A program made the position numbers and the translations under genes. Of a stretch of DNA of 64,000 nucleotides, positions 33,512-42,865 are shown one piece after another. Within the stretch, counting starts at the first letter, position 1. The number at the start of each line of letters is the position of its first letter. The DNA is taken from the NCBI RefSeq assembly GCF_013137895.1, contig NZ_CP053538.1:3565001-3629000 (forward strand). The letters are read 5' to 3'. A model generated the notes under the pieces. That model did no database searches and was not told the origin of the DNA. It saw nothing but the letters and a program-made list of their open reading frames with translations. This DNA is from Hymenobacter taeanensis. GTDB lineage: Bacteria; Bacteroidota; Bacteroidia; Cytophagales; Hymenobacteraceae.

Positions 33512-36500
33512 ATGAGAAAGCCCATACCCAAACTGCGCCGGCTTACCCTACCGGCCCTCATGTGTTGCCTGCCTATCCCATCGGTACTGGCGGCGGCTAC
33601 CCCAGAGGCGCGCCTGTCTCTGTCCGCAGAAATCGCCCAGCCCGACATTACTGTTTCGGGTAGGGTAGTGGATGAGAAAGGAGTCGGCTTGCCCGGCGTG
33701 AACGTGGTAGTCAAAGGCTCCACCGTTGGCACCCAAACCGATATTGAAGGCCGGTATACCCTCACGGCCCCCGACAATGGTACCATTGTGTTTTCCTTCG
33801 TTGGCTATACTTCCCAGGAAGTGCCCGTGAGTGGCCGCACCTCGGTAAACGTAAGCCTGGCTCCCGACAGCCGTAGCCTCAATGAGGTAGTGGTGGTGGG
33901 CTACCTGGCGCAAGACCGCCAGAACGTGAGCAGCGCCGTGAGCAGCCTTGACGTGAAAGAAGCCGTGAAGGCGCCGGTAGCAACCGTTACCCAGTCGTTG
34001 CAGGGGCGGGTTGCGGGCGTGCAGGTGCAAGGCTCGGGCAGCCCAGGCGAAGCGCCGGTTATCACCATCCGGGGTATTGGTACGTTGGGTAACGCCAGCA
34101 GTGCCCCTCTCTACGTTATTGATGGCTTATGGACGGATAACATCCGCGACCTGAACCCCAACGATATCGAGACCCTGAATGTGCTGAAAGATGCTTCCTC
34201 TACGGCCATCTATGGCTCGCGGGGGGCCAATGGGGTAGTGCAGATTACCACCAAAAAAGGTAAGTCAGGCGTTCCTAGCATTAGCTTAAATGCGTATGCG
34301 GGCGTTGATCAGCTCTACAAACGCTATAACCTCACCAACGCCAGCGAGTGGGCCGACCGGGCCGTGCAGGCCTACACCAACGCCGGTCTGGACCCCCTTA
34401 ATGCCGGCCAGAACAGCTTGGCTGGGGCTGTGAAAGGCCCGGGCGGAAAGTTTGATCCTACCATTGACACCGACTGGCAAAAGGAGTTCTTCCAGACCGG
34501 ACGGGTGGAAGATTACAACCTGACTTTTTCGGGCGGTACCAGCGGCGAGAAATCGGCCAGCAACTTCCTGATATCGGGGGAGTACTTCCACCAGCAGGGC
34601 ATTGTGAAGGGCCCCAACTTTGAGCGCTACAGCCTGCGCCTTAACTCGGGCCTGACCCGGGGCCGCCTGAAGTTTCAGGAGAATGTGCAGCTAACCCACA
34701 TCAACCGCACCCTGCTCAACGGCTTTCCCTTCATTGATGTGTTGCTGATGCTGCCCAGCATACCCGTGTATGACCCCCGCAACGAGGGCGGTTTCGGTAC
34801 GGGCTCCACCACGCTCAACACGTTTGCCACTAACCCCATTGGGGCGCAGTCGCTCTTAAACCGCAAGCAGAACGACAACCGCATTGCCGGTAACGTATCG
34901 GCCGATGTTTCCATTTTCGACTTCCTGTCGTATCGACTCAATATGGCCATCGACGGGCACGTTTATAGCAACTCCGATGCTCAGAAGGCGGGTATCATTC
35001 GGCAGAATACCGCCATTAACACCTCCTTCCTGAGTGAGTTTCAGGGCTATGACGTGTTCCTGCTGACGGAGAACACACTGAATTTCAACAAAAGCTTCGG
35101 CGATAGTCACGTAAACGGTATTGTTGGCTACTCAGAGCAGCGCTACCGGCAGCACAATACTACCGTGCAGCGCCAGGGTTTTACGAGTGCTCCTCAGTAC
35201 TATTTTGAGCTCGATGCGGGCCCGGTTGCTGGTATCAGCGGTGGTGCCACCATTGAAAACTCCAAGCGCTCCTATTTCAGCCAGGTAACCTACGACTACA
35301 AGAACCGCTATCTGGTTTCGGGCAGCTTCCGCCGCGATGGGTCCTCTAAGTTTGCACCCGAGAACCGCTGGGGCAACTTTGGAGCAGGCTCAGTGGCCTG
35401 GCGGTTGAGCGAAGAAGAGTTTTTCAAGACTTCCGTACCGGCAGTTAATAACCTGAAGCTGCGCGCCAGCTACGGCGTAAACGGCAACGATGGCCTGGGT
35501 GGGGCCTACGGCGGCAACTACCTCACGGCACCCATCATCAACCAAAACGTGAACTACGTTGACGGCAACGGCAACATTGTAAACGGCTCTGCCCAGATTA
35601 CCCTAAGCAGCCCCGACATTCAGTGGGAGGAGCGCTACACGAAAGATGCCGGCATTGACGTAGGCTTCTTGGACAACCGCTTTACGCTGTCGGCGGACTA
35701 CTACATTTCCGAAACCAAGAAAGCCCTGGCTCCGGTGGTTATTCCGGTGTACCTGGGCAACTTTGGCGGGGCCGTATTCCAGAATGCGGGTAACCTCGAA
35801 AACCGGGGCTTTGAATTGGCCCTGGGCTACCACGAGAATCGCAACGCCTTCACCTACGGCGCCGACTTTACCCTGACTACGGTGAAAAACCGGGTAACCA
35901 AGGTGCCCACCGAAGGCCAGTCGTTCTCCGACGGTATTGGCCTTACCCGCACGCAGGTAGGCCAGCCGGTTGGGGCTTTCTACCTGATTCCGTTCGATGG
36001 CATTTTCCAGTCGAAGGATGAGGTGCAGAACTACCGCAACGCCGATGGGAAAGTAATTCAGCCCTACGCATCAGCCGGCGACGTGCGCTACAAAGACTCA
36101 AACGGCGACGGCGTGATTGACACCCGCGACCGGGTATTTGTGGGCACGCCTTTCCCCAAGCTGCAAATGGGCCTCAACCTCAGCGCCGCCTACAAGGGCT
36201 TTGATGTGTCGGTGTTCCTGCAGGCCGTAACGGGTAACCAGGTGTTTAACCGCTCTAAGGCGGCCCTGGAAAGCTACAACGGCCCCAACAACTATGAGCG
36301 TGATGTGCACCCCTGGACGCCCGAAAACCCCTCTACTACTACGCCCCGCTTGTTGCAGGGTGGGGGCGCCGGCGACCTGGGCCTGGCTGCTGCATCCAAT
36401 GCCTTGTTCAACTCCACCCGCTGGCTCGAAGACGGAGACTACCTGCGTTTGAAGAACATTCAGATTGGGTACACCTTCCCTAAAGTACTGACCAGCAAAG

Positions 36501-36676
36501 TGCCCAGCCTGGGTAGCGTGCGGGTGTACGTGACAGGCCGAAACGTGGTGACGTTCACGAAGTACTCGGGCTTTGACCCGGAAATAACCGGTACGGGATT
36601 CTATGGCCGCGGCATCGATGATGGCGCCTATCCCAACGTGCGCACCTTCACGGGCGGCGTGCAGGTTAATTTCTAA
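33512..36676 (+). CDS. SusC/RagA family TonB-dependent outer membrane receptor
   Basis: 1054 residues from the ATG at 33512; the in-frame TTG upstream would lie inside the operator. Signal peptide to about residue 30. Carboxypeptidase-regulatory-like domain at about 47-130 (SGRVVDEKGVGLPGVNVVVKG), TonB-dependent plug (LQGRVAGVQVQGSGSPGEAP, IRGIGTLGN, PLYVIDGL, YGSRGANGVVQITTKKG), then a 22-strand barrel ending GVQVNF. It imports oligosaccharides with SusD as lid. It is paired with the SusD gene 60 bp downstream and preceded by tandem operators, so it heads the arabinan uptake operon. Confidence 0.93.
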   Translation: MRKPIPKLRRLTLPALMCCLPIPSVLAAATPEARLSLSAEIAQPDITVSGRVVDEKGVGLPGVNVVVKGSTVGTQTDIEGRYTLTAPDNGTIVFSFVGYTSQEVPVSGRTSVNVSLAPDSRSLNEVVVVGYLAQDRQNVSSAVSSLDVKEAVKAPVATVTQSLQGRVAGVQVQGSGSPGEAPVITIRGIGTLGNASSAPLYVIDGLWTDNIRDLNPNDIETLNVLKDASSTAIYGSRGANGVVQITTKKGKSGVPSISLNAYAGVDQLYKRYNLTNASEWADRAVQAYTNAGLDPLNAGQNSLAGAVKGPGGKFDPTIDTDWQKEFFQTGRVEDYNLTFSGGTSGEKSASNFLISGEYFHQQGIVKGPNFERYSLRLNSGLTRGRLKFQENVQLTHINRTLLNGFPFIDVLLMLPSIPVYDPRNEGGFGTGSTTLNTFATNPIGAQSLLNRKQNDNRIAGNVSADVSIFDFLSYRLNMAIDGHVYSNSDAQKAGIIRQNTAINTSFLSEFQGYDVFLLTENTLNFNKSFGDSHVNGIVGYSEQRYRQHNTTVQRQGFTSAPQYYFELDAGPVAGISGGATIENSKRSYFSQVTYDYKNRYLVSGSFRRDGSSKFAPENRWGNFGAGSVAWRLSEEEFFKTSVPAVNNLKLRASYGVNGNDGLGGAYGGNYLTAPIINQNVNYVDGNGNIVNGSAQITLSSPDIQWEERYTKDAGIDVGFLDNRFTLSADYYISETKKALAPVVIPVYLGNFGGAVFQNAGNLENRGFELALGYHENRNAFTYGADFTLTTVKNRVTKVPTEGQSFSDGIGLTRTQVGQPVGAFYLIPFDGIFQSKDEVQNYRNADGKVIQPYASAGDVRYKDSNGDGVIDTRDRVFVGTPFPKLQMGLNLSAAYKGFDVSVFLQAVTGNQVFNRSKAALESYNGPNNYERDVHPWTPENPSTTTPRLLQGGGAGDLGLAAASNALFNSTRWLEDGDYLRLKNIQIGYTFPKVLTSKVPSLGSVRVYVTGRNVVTFTKYSGFDPEITGTGFYGRGIDDGAYPNVRTFTGGVQVNF

Positions 36677-36736
36677 TAGCTCAGCGGGCCACCTGCAGCG
36701 GGTGGCCTACTGGTAAACCGTCTTGCTTTTACTTGT

Positions 36737-38269
36737 ATGAAACTGAATAAAATTCCCGCTCTGTTGCTAGCGGGGTCCTTGCTCTTTGCCACTGGCTGCG
36801 AGAAGGACCTACTGGATAAAACCAACCCCAATGCTCCCTCTACGGCGCAGTTCTGGAAAAGCCAGGACGATGCCATCAAGGGCGTATATGCCTGCTACTC
36901 GGGCATTCAGCAGTATGCCTGCTACGGCCACTCCTGGCAGTTTATTACGGCCCGCTCCGATGAGTCGTACAGCCAGAGTCCGTTTGTTGAGCTGGCCAAC
37001 TTCACGCGCTTCATTCAGCCCGATAACAACTTCTTCATTTCCTCCTTCGCCTGGAATGATTACTACCGCACCATTTATCGGACCAACCAGGTAATTACCC
37101 ACGTGCCCGATATCAACATGGATCCGGTGCTGAAGAACCGCCTGTTGGGGGAAGCCCAGTTCATACGGGCACTGATGTATTTCGATCTGGAGTCGTTTTT
37201 TGGCAACGTTCCGCTCATCATCACCGAATCGGTGGTGTCTACGCGTGCCACGCAAGCCACTCCGGCGCAGGTGCAGGCCCAGGTAATTGCCGATCTGCAG
37301 GCCGCCATCCCGAACCTGCCGCTCACCTACTCCGGTGCTGACCGGGGCCGCGCCACCAAGGGGGCCGCGCAGGCTCTGCTAGCTAAGATGTACCTGCAGC
37401 AGCGTCGGTGGTCCGATGCCTCAGCCTTGCTGGCTCAGGTTATCAACTCCAATGTGTATTCCCTGGTACCCAACTACCTGGATAACTTCACGGAGACCAA
37501 TGAGAACAACAGCGAATCGGTTTTTGAGGTGCAGTACACAGGCTCTCCCCTCGACGTAGGCCAGGGCCAGGACAATGCTTCCGCCTCAGAGGCCTACGAC
37601 CGCCCCAACTTCTTTGGGCCGCCTATTTACACGTTCTCTGATGTGCAGCCCCGCCGCTGGCTGCTCGATGCCTACACCGACTCAACGGTGGCCTTTGCCG
37701 CGGGCAGCACCACGAAGCACCGCATTGACCCCCGCCGCGATATTTCTATCATCAGCAACCTCAACCCCGACCGCTTCTACGGTAAAACCTTTGCTGAGCT
37801 GGGCTACAATCCCAGCCAGCAGTACTGGCGCAAGTACCTGAACGACCGTACCCGCACCACCCCGGAAAACTTCACCTCGGGCATCAATTTCCGTGTTATT
37901 CGCTACGCCGATGTGTTGCTGCTGCAGGCCGAAGCGCTGAATGAGCAGGGACAAACCGCCGCCGCCGTGCCACTGGTAAACCAGGTTCGGCAGCGGGTAG
38001 GTTTGGCGCCGCTGGTGGCTGGCAATTTCACTCAGAATAGCCTCCGGCTGCAGATGCGTAATGAGCGGGCCAAGGAGCTGGCGGGTGAAGGGCAGCGCTG
38101 GTACGACATTATCCGGTGGGGCTTGCTTGATAACCAAACGGGCATTGACGACCTAAAAACGCGCGACGCCGACTTCGGCAACTTTGTGCTGGGCAAATCA
38201 AAGCTGCTGCCCATTCCGCAGTCTGATATTGACATTGACCCCAATGTAAAGCAGAACCCCGGCTACTAA
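36737..38269 (+). CDS. SusD/RagB family nutrient-binding outer membrane lipoprotein
   Basis: 510 residues. Lipoprotein signal MKLNKIPALLLAGSLLFATGC with Cys21. SusD-like helical TPR core (LGEAQFIRALMYFDLESFFGNVPL, AKMYLQQRRWSDASALLAQV) and the C-terminal RagB/SusD domain (LRLQMRNERAKELAGEGQRWYDIIRWG, LLPIPQSDIDIDPNVKQNPGY). It caps the SusC channel and captures glycan at the cell surface. It follows susC by 60 bp and is closed by a hairpin at 38286-38319. Confidence 0.93.
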   Translation: MKLNKIPALLLAGSLLFATGCEKDLLDKTNPNAPSTAQFWKSQDDAIKGVYACYSGIQQYACYGHSWQFITARSDESYSQSPFVELANFTRFIQPDNNFFISSFAWNDYYRTIYRTNQVITHVPDINMDPVLKNRLLGEAQFIRALMYFDLESFFGNVPLIITESVVSTRATQATPAQVQAQVIADLQAAIPNLPLTYSGADRGRATKGAAQALLAKMYLQQRRWSDASALLAQVINSNVYSLVPNYLDNFTETNENNSESVFEVQYTGSPLDVGQGQDNASASEAYDRPNFFGPPIYTFSDVQPRRWLLDAYTDSTVAFAAGSTTKHRIDPRRDISIISNLNPDRFYGKTFAELGYNPSQQYWRKYLNDRTRTTPENFTSGINFRVIRYADVLLLQAEALNEQGQTAAAVPLVNQVRQRVGLAPLVAGNFTQNSLRLQMRNERAKELAGEGQRWYDIIRWGLLDNQTGIDDLKTRDADFGNFVLGKSKLLPIPQSDIDIDPNVKQNPGY

Positions 38270-38285
38270 CCCCCGGTGTAAGTAA

Positions 38286-38319
38286 AACAGCCGCTCCGGG
38301 CCCGCCAGGAGCGGCTGTT
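38286..38319 (+). terminator. Hairpin between susD and the first GH43 gene
   Basis: Perfect 12-bp arms (AACAGCCGCTCC/GGAGCGGCTGTT, 38286-38297 and 38308-38319) with a 10-nt loop, then ATTCTTCT. It may attenuate read-through, so SusCD would be made in excess of the enzymes downstream. Confidence 0.65.
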
Positions 38320-38361
38320 ATTCTTCTAACGGGTAGCTAGTGCCCCGCTTGATTTAAGTGT

Positions 38362-39444
38362 ATGAGAAGATTTTCGCACCTGGCCTACGCCACGCTGGCG
38401 GGGGTAGTGCTAGTAGCAGCAGGCTGCCAGAAACCTGCGCCAGCCCCCGCGGCAATAGTGCCGCCCGTGGTAGTGCCGCCTATTACGTCGTCGGCCACGT
38501 TTACCAACCCGTTGCTGGCATCGGGTCCTGATCCGTGGGTAACCCAAAAGGACGGGTACTACTACTACATGCACACGCTCAACAACCGGCTGGAAATCTG
38601 GAAGACGGCGGCCATGTCGGAGTTGCGCACGGCTCCCAGCAAGGTAGTCTGGACGCCGCCCAGCACGGGTAATGCCGCCGGCAACCTGTGGGCGCCGGAG
38701 CTACATTTTCTTGATGGCAAGTGGTACATCTACTACTCGGCGGGCCCCGCCGGCCCCGACCTGGGCCGGCAGCGCACCTGGGTAGTAGAAAATGCAGCCA
38801 CTGACCCCACCACGGGCACCTGGACCGACAAAGGCCGCTTGTTTAGCTCACCCGAAGATTTCTGGGCCATCGACGGGACCGTGCTGGAGCAAAACGGCAA
38901 GCACTACTTCATCTGGTCGGGCCACAATGGGGTTGATGGCATCCAGCGCATTTACATCTCCCAGATGGGCAACCCCTGGACGCTCATAGGGCCACGCGTT
39001 GAACTCTCGCACCCCGAGTATATCTGGGAAAACGTAGGGCCTCCTTACGTGAATGAAGGGCCCGAGATTCTGAAGCACGGCGGCAAAACGTTCCTGGTAT
39101 ACTCAGCCAGCTTCTGCGGCACCGATCAATACGCCCTGGGCATGCTCACCACCGATGCCACCGCCGATCCGCTGCTGCCGGCCTCCTGGAAGAAGTCAGA
39201 TAAACCCGTTTTCTCCCAGGACGCGGCCAACCGGGCCTTTGCTACGGGGCACAATTCATTCTTTACCTCAAAGGATGGGAAAGAGGACTGGATTATATAC
39301 CACGCCAACTCTAACCCCAATGAGGGCTGCGTAGACAAGCGCAACCCTCGCATGCAGAGGTACACCTGGAATCCCGATGGTACGCCCAACTTTGGGGTGC
39401 CGGTGGCCATTAATACCCCCATTGCCAAGCCCAGCGGCGAGTAA
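38362..39444 (+). CDS. GH43 family lipoprotein glycosidase (arabinofuranosidase-like)
   Basis: 360 residues. Lipoprotein signal with Cys22 (VLVAAGC) followed by a Pro/Ala/Val-rich linker. Five-bladed beta-propeller of GH43: catalytic base Asp57 (GPDPWV), modulating Asp171 (FWAIDGTV) and general acid Glu235 (NEGPEILKHG). It differs from the three later GH43 genes in lacking the RICIN and sorting domains. Lipidation suggests it faces the periplasm or the cell surface. The likely role is exo-cleavage of arabino-oligosaccharides; the exact linkage cannot be read from sequence. Confidence 0.85.
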   Translation: MRRFSHLAYATLAGVVLVAAGCQKPAPAPAAIVPPVVVPPITSSATFTNPLLASGPDPWVTQKDGYYYYMHTLNNRLEIWKTAAMSELRTAPSKVVWTPPSTGNAAGNLWAPELHFLDGKWYIYYSAGPAGPDLGRQRTWVVENAATDPTTGTWTDKGRLFSSPEDFWAIDGTVLEQNGKHYFIWSGHNGVDGIQRIYISQMGNPWTLIGPRVELSHPEYIWENVGPPYVNEGPEILKHGGKTFLVYSASFCGTDQYALGMLTTDATADPLLPASWKKSDKPVFSQDAANRAFATGHNSFFTSKDGKEDWIIYHANSNPNEGCVDKRNPRMQRYTWNPDGTPNFGVPVAINTPIAKPSGE

Positions 39445-39495
39445 GCTACATTTTGGGTGCCAGTTTGCCTTCATCCTCACCATCTAACTCTACAC

Positions 39496-41211
39496 ATGAT
39501 ACCATCTATACATTCCGCCCGGCGTGCCAAAGCAGCGCGCGGGCCTTTGCGCCACCTGCTGCAGCTAGGAGCGCTCCTGATTGTGCTGCTGGGGTGGCCT
39601 AGCGCTCCGGCTTGTGCTTTACAGGGCGCGCTGGGGGTGCATGATCCGTCAACCATTGTAAAGGAGGGCAATAAGTACTGGATTTTTGCCACCGGCCAGG
39701 GCATCTACAGCATGTACTCAACTGACCTGGTAAACTGGACGCCCGGGCCCCGAACGGTGTTTGTGAACAACGCCTACCCAGGTTGGATTAACGGCAAGGT
39801 GCCGGGCTTCGCGGGCAATTTCTGGGCGCCGGAGTGCATCTTCCTCAATGGCAAATACTACCTCTACTATTCCTGCTCCACGTTCGGCTCCAAAGTGTCG
39901 GCCATAGGTTTGGCTACCAACGTTACGCTGGACCCCACCAGCCCCAACTACAAGTGGGAAGACCAGGGCGAGGTAGTTTCTACCAGCGCCAGCAGCGACG
40001 TGAATGCCATTGACCCGGCCGTGTTCCGGGATACCAACGGCGACGTATGGCTTTCCTACGGCTCATTCTTCGGCGGCATCAGAGTTACCCAGCTCTCCGC
40101 CACTACGGGTAAGCCTACCGGCGGCACCACGCACGCCGTAGCCAATGGAAACCCCGAGGCCGCTTACCTGACCAAAAATGGCAGCTTCTATTACCTGTTC
40201 GTAAACCGCGGTGCGTGCTGCAACGGTGTTAATAGCACCTATTACATGGTGGTGGGTAGGTCTGCATCGCCCACCGGGCCTTTTCTAGATCAGAACGGGG
40301 CAGACCTGAACAACGGGGGCGGCACGGTGGTGCTCAACGCGGCCGGCCGCTACATTGGGCCGGGGCATACGGGCATCTATGAAGAGAACGGAGTAAGCTA
40401 CTTTTCGCACCACTACTACGATGGGTTTGATAACGGCGCCCCCAAGCTGGGAATAGCCAAGCTGACCTGGACGGCCGCCGGGTGGCCTAGCGTAACCCGC
40501 GACTGGGTGACGGCGGGCCGTTACGAAATCAGGAGCCAGAACAGCAACCTGGTGTGGGATGCCTGGGGCTGCACCGGGGTAGCGGGCCAAATGATTGCGC
40601 AGGGCACGCCTGCTGGGCTTGACTGCCAGCGCTGGGACATCACGCCCCTGGGTGAAGGTGAATATAAGATTACTAACGCCCTGGGTGGCCTGGCGGCTGA
40701 TGTAGCCGGGTGCTCTCCCGATGCCGGCGCAAAGCTGCAGCTAGGTGCCTATACGGGGGCCTTCTGCCAACGCTTCCGCATTGACCGGGCTAATGACGGT
40801 ACCTTGGTTTTTGCTTCCGCAAACGGCAACAGAGTAGTAGAAGTACCTAATGCTTCTACCACCGTAGGCCAGCAGCTAGGCCTCTGGGATTACAACGGCT
40901 GCTCCTGCCAACGCTGGACGCTAACAAACGTGAGTGTGCTGACCAGCACCAACCGAAAATTACTGAAGGGGGTGAGCATTTATCCGCAGCCCACCTCAAC
41001 GGGGAGCTTCACGGTGGCGTTAGCAGGACAGCCGCTGGGGGCCGAAACGCAGATTGTGGTAACTGATCTGAAAGGTGCCGTTGTGTACCGCCAGGAGTTC
41101 AGCAAGCAGCTAACTACTTTAACGGTGCAAGCGGGTTTGGCGCCTGGTGTGTACCAGATAGCAGTGCGGCGTGGTGCGTTAGCCACCAGCCAAAAGCTGG
41201 TGGTACTCTAA
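39496..41211 (+). CDS. GH43 endo-arabinanase-like enzyme with RICIN domain and T9SS sorting tail (copy 1)
   Basis: 571 residues from the ATG at 39496. Signal region to about residue 45 (ending PACALQG). GH43 propeller to about 340 with Asp50 (VHDPS), Asp173 (NAIDPAV) and Glu221 (NPEAAYL) intact, plus the double-Cys RGACCNGVNSTYYM loop. The RICIN-type beta-trefoil at about 345-490 has QxW-like repeats (CQRWDIT, CQRFRID, CQRWTLT). The C-terminal 80 residues are a T9SS type A sorting domain (VSIYPQPTSTGSF ... PGVYQIAVRRG ... SQKLVVL). It resembles arabinan endo-1,5-alpha-L-arabinosidases. It lies 51 bp after the lipoprotein GH43, in the susCD operon. Confidence 0.88.
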   Translation: MIPSIHSARRAKAARGPLRHLLQLGALLIVLLGWPSAPACALQGALGVHDPSTIVKEGNKYWIFATGQGIYSMYSTDLVNWTPGPRTVFVNNAYPGWINGKVPGFAGNFWAPECIFLNGKYYLYYSCSTFGSKVSAIGLATNVTLDPTSPNYKWEDQGEVVSTSASSDVNAIDPAVFRDTNGDVWLSYGSFFGGIRVTQLSATTGKPTGGTTHAVANGNPEAAYLTKNGSFYYLFVNRGACCNGVNSTYYMVVGRSASPTGPFLDQNGADLNNGGGTVVLNAAGRYIGPGHTGIYEENGVSYFSHHYYDGFDNGAPKLGIAKLTWTAAGWPSVTRDWVTAGRYEIRSQNSNLVWDAWGCTGVAGQMIAQGTPAGLDCQRWDITPLGEGEYKITNALGGLAADVAGCSPDAGAKLQLGAYTGAFCQRFRIDRANDGTLVFASANGNRVVEVPNASTTVGQQLGLWDYNGCSCQRWTLTNVSVLTSTNRKLLKGVSIYPQPTSTGSFTVALAGQPLGAETQIVVTDLKGAVVYRQEFSKQLTTLTVQAGLAPGVYQIAVRRGALATSQKLVVL

Positions 41212-41322
41212 GGCTTGTGAGAGAGAAAGCTAATGGTGCCAATGCACGCGGGACAGGGAAGCTATGTGGCAGAAAAGCATATCAGGCTCAGCAAAACGAT
41301 TTAGCTAAATAGCTTAAGTAAT

Positions 41323-41338
41323 ACACAAACGATTGTGT
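41323..41338 (+). promoter_or_regulatory. Arabinose-locus operator upstream of the mutarotase-araBD unit
   Basis: ACACAAACGATTGTGT, a palindrome of the same class as those at 33437, 33465 and 50866. A TACTTTA box (41357-41363) lies 19 bp downstream and a TTG within the operator sits at the -33 position, so a bound regulator would cover the promoter. The rest of the 334-bp spacer 41212-41545 holds another -7-like TACCTTTA at 41473-41480 and no gene. Confidence 0.75.
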
Positions 41339-41545
41339 AAATTCGAAATCATTTTCTACTTTACACACCATTTCAGTAGGGTAAGGGCTCAGCAAATGCA
41401 ACCCAACCAGGCAGAAGTGAGGTAGTTAGTTGTGGGCCAGCAGCGTAAAACCCGCTGGTTACAGGCCTAGCGTACCTTTATTGTGTGCTTTAGTAGCTCT
41501 TATTCTCCCGTCCTCTACCCAGAACTTCCCAACCCACTTGTGCTC

Positions 41546-42763
41546 ATGACCACTATTTCTCGTGCCGGCCTCCTGACAAGCAGCGTAACTGGCCTTGCCA
41601 GCCTATTACTCCTGGTTGGATGTACCCAATCAGCCTCCACTGAGCAGGCAACTGAAGCTTCCCAACCTATGACCGACTCTACTCAGGCTGCTGCCGGTGC
41701 CACCAGTGCAGCGCCTACTACTACCTCCTTCGGCAAAGCCACTAATGGCACCGAAACCCAGCTCTATACCCTCACCAATGCCCACGGCCTGAAGGCTACC
41801 ATCACCAACTACGGTGGTACCATCACCAGCCTTCTGGTGCCCGACAAAGACGGCAAGCTGAGCGACGTGGTACTGGGCTTTGATGATGTAAGCGGCTACC
41901 AGAGCCCGGAGTTCGTGAAGTCGGGGCCATACTTTGGGGCGCTTATTGGCCGGTATGGCAACCGTATCAAAGGCGGAAAATTTACCTTAGATGGCAAGCA
42001 GTACACGCTGGCCAAAAACAACGGCGAGAATACCCTGCATGGCGGCAAGCAGGGGTTCGATAAGGTGATGTGGCAGGCTGAGCCCGGCACCTCCACCGAT
42101 GGCCAAACGCTCAGGCTCACGTACCTGAGCAAGGATGGGGAGGAGGGCTACCCCGGCAACCTGAACGTGACGGTAACCTACACCCTCACCAACGACGACG
42201 CCCTGAAGATTGACTACTCGGCTACCACTGATAAGGCCACACCCGTTAACCTGACCAACCACGCTTACTTCAACTTGGCTCTGGGTCAGAAGCCTGATAT
42301 CCTGGGCCACGAGGTAACCATTGCCGCCGACCGCTACAACGTGGTAGATGCCGGCCTGATACCAACCGGTGAGTTGCGCCCCGTGAAAGGCACGCCCTTT
42401 GATTTCACCACCCCCCATACCATTGGGGAGCGAATTACGCAGGTGCCCGGTGGCTACGACCACAACTGGATTCTCAACCAGACCAGCGGCATGCACACCG
42501 CCGCCACTGTATATGAGCCCACCACGGGCCGCACTATGGAGGTGCGCACCACTGAGCCAGGCCTGCAGTTCTACACCGGTAACTTCCTCGATGGGACCCT
42601 CAAGGGCAAAAATGGGTTGACCTACGGCAAGCACGCGGCCTTCTGCATGGAGACCCAGCACTTTCCTGATTCTCCTAACCAGCCCAGCTTCCCCAGCACC
42701 ACGCTTAAGCCCGGCCAAACGCTGCAATCAACTACTATCTATCAGTTTGGTGTGCGCAAATAA
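41546..42763 (+). CDS. Aldose 1-epimerase (mutarotase), lipoprotein
   Basis: 405 residues from the ATG at 41546; the GTG at 41483 would only add 21 residues before the signal. The lipobox LLVGC gives a lipidated Cys, followed by a Thr/Ser/Ala linker. Mutarotase core: YGGTITSLLVPD, GRYGNRIKGGKFTLDGK, NNGENTLHGGKQGFDKVMW, and LTNHAYFNL with the catalytic His. The general-base Glu is probably in the C-terminal CMETQHFPDSPNQPSFPS. It interconverts anomers of released sugars in the periplasm. It leads the unit mutarotase-araB-araD. Confidence 0.88.
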   Translation: MTTISRAGLLTSSVTGLASLLLLVGCTQSASTEQATEASQPMTDSTQAAAGATSAAPTTTSFGKATNGTETQLYTLTNAHGLKATITNYGGTITSLLVPDKDGKLSDVVLGFDDVSGYQSPEFVKSGPYFGALIGRYGNRIKGGKFTLDGKQYTLAKNNGENTLHGGKQGFDKVMWQAEPGTSTDGQTLRLTYLSKDGEEGYPGNLNVTVTYTLTNDDALKIDYSATTDKATPVNLTNHAYFNLALGQKPDILGHEVTIAADRYNVVDAGLIPTGELRPVKGTPFDFTTPHTIGERITQVPGGYDHNWILNQTSGMHTAATVYEPTTGRTMEVRTTEPGLQFYTGNFLDGTLKGKNGLTYGKHAAFCMETQHFPDSPNQPSFPSTTLKPGQTLQSTTIYQFGVRK

Positions 42764-42865
42764 GTGTAAAGATGGATTTGTGAAGGTGTAGAAACCCAGG
42801 TTCACAGAATTTTACTTCTCAAATCCGCCCTTTCTCAACTTCACAACTTCTCAATCTTACCCTTG

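Noticed and set aside
38286..38319. Possible riboswitch or small RNA between susD and GH43
   Set aside because: The spacer is only 92 bp and is fully explained by a simple 12-bp hairpin terminator or attenuator.
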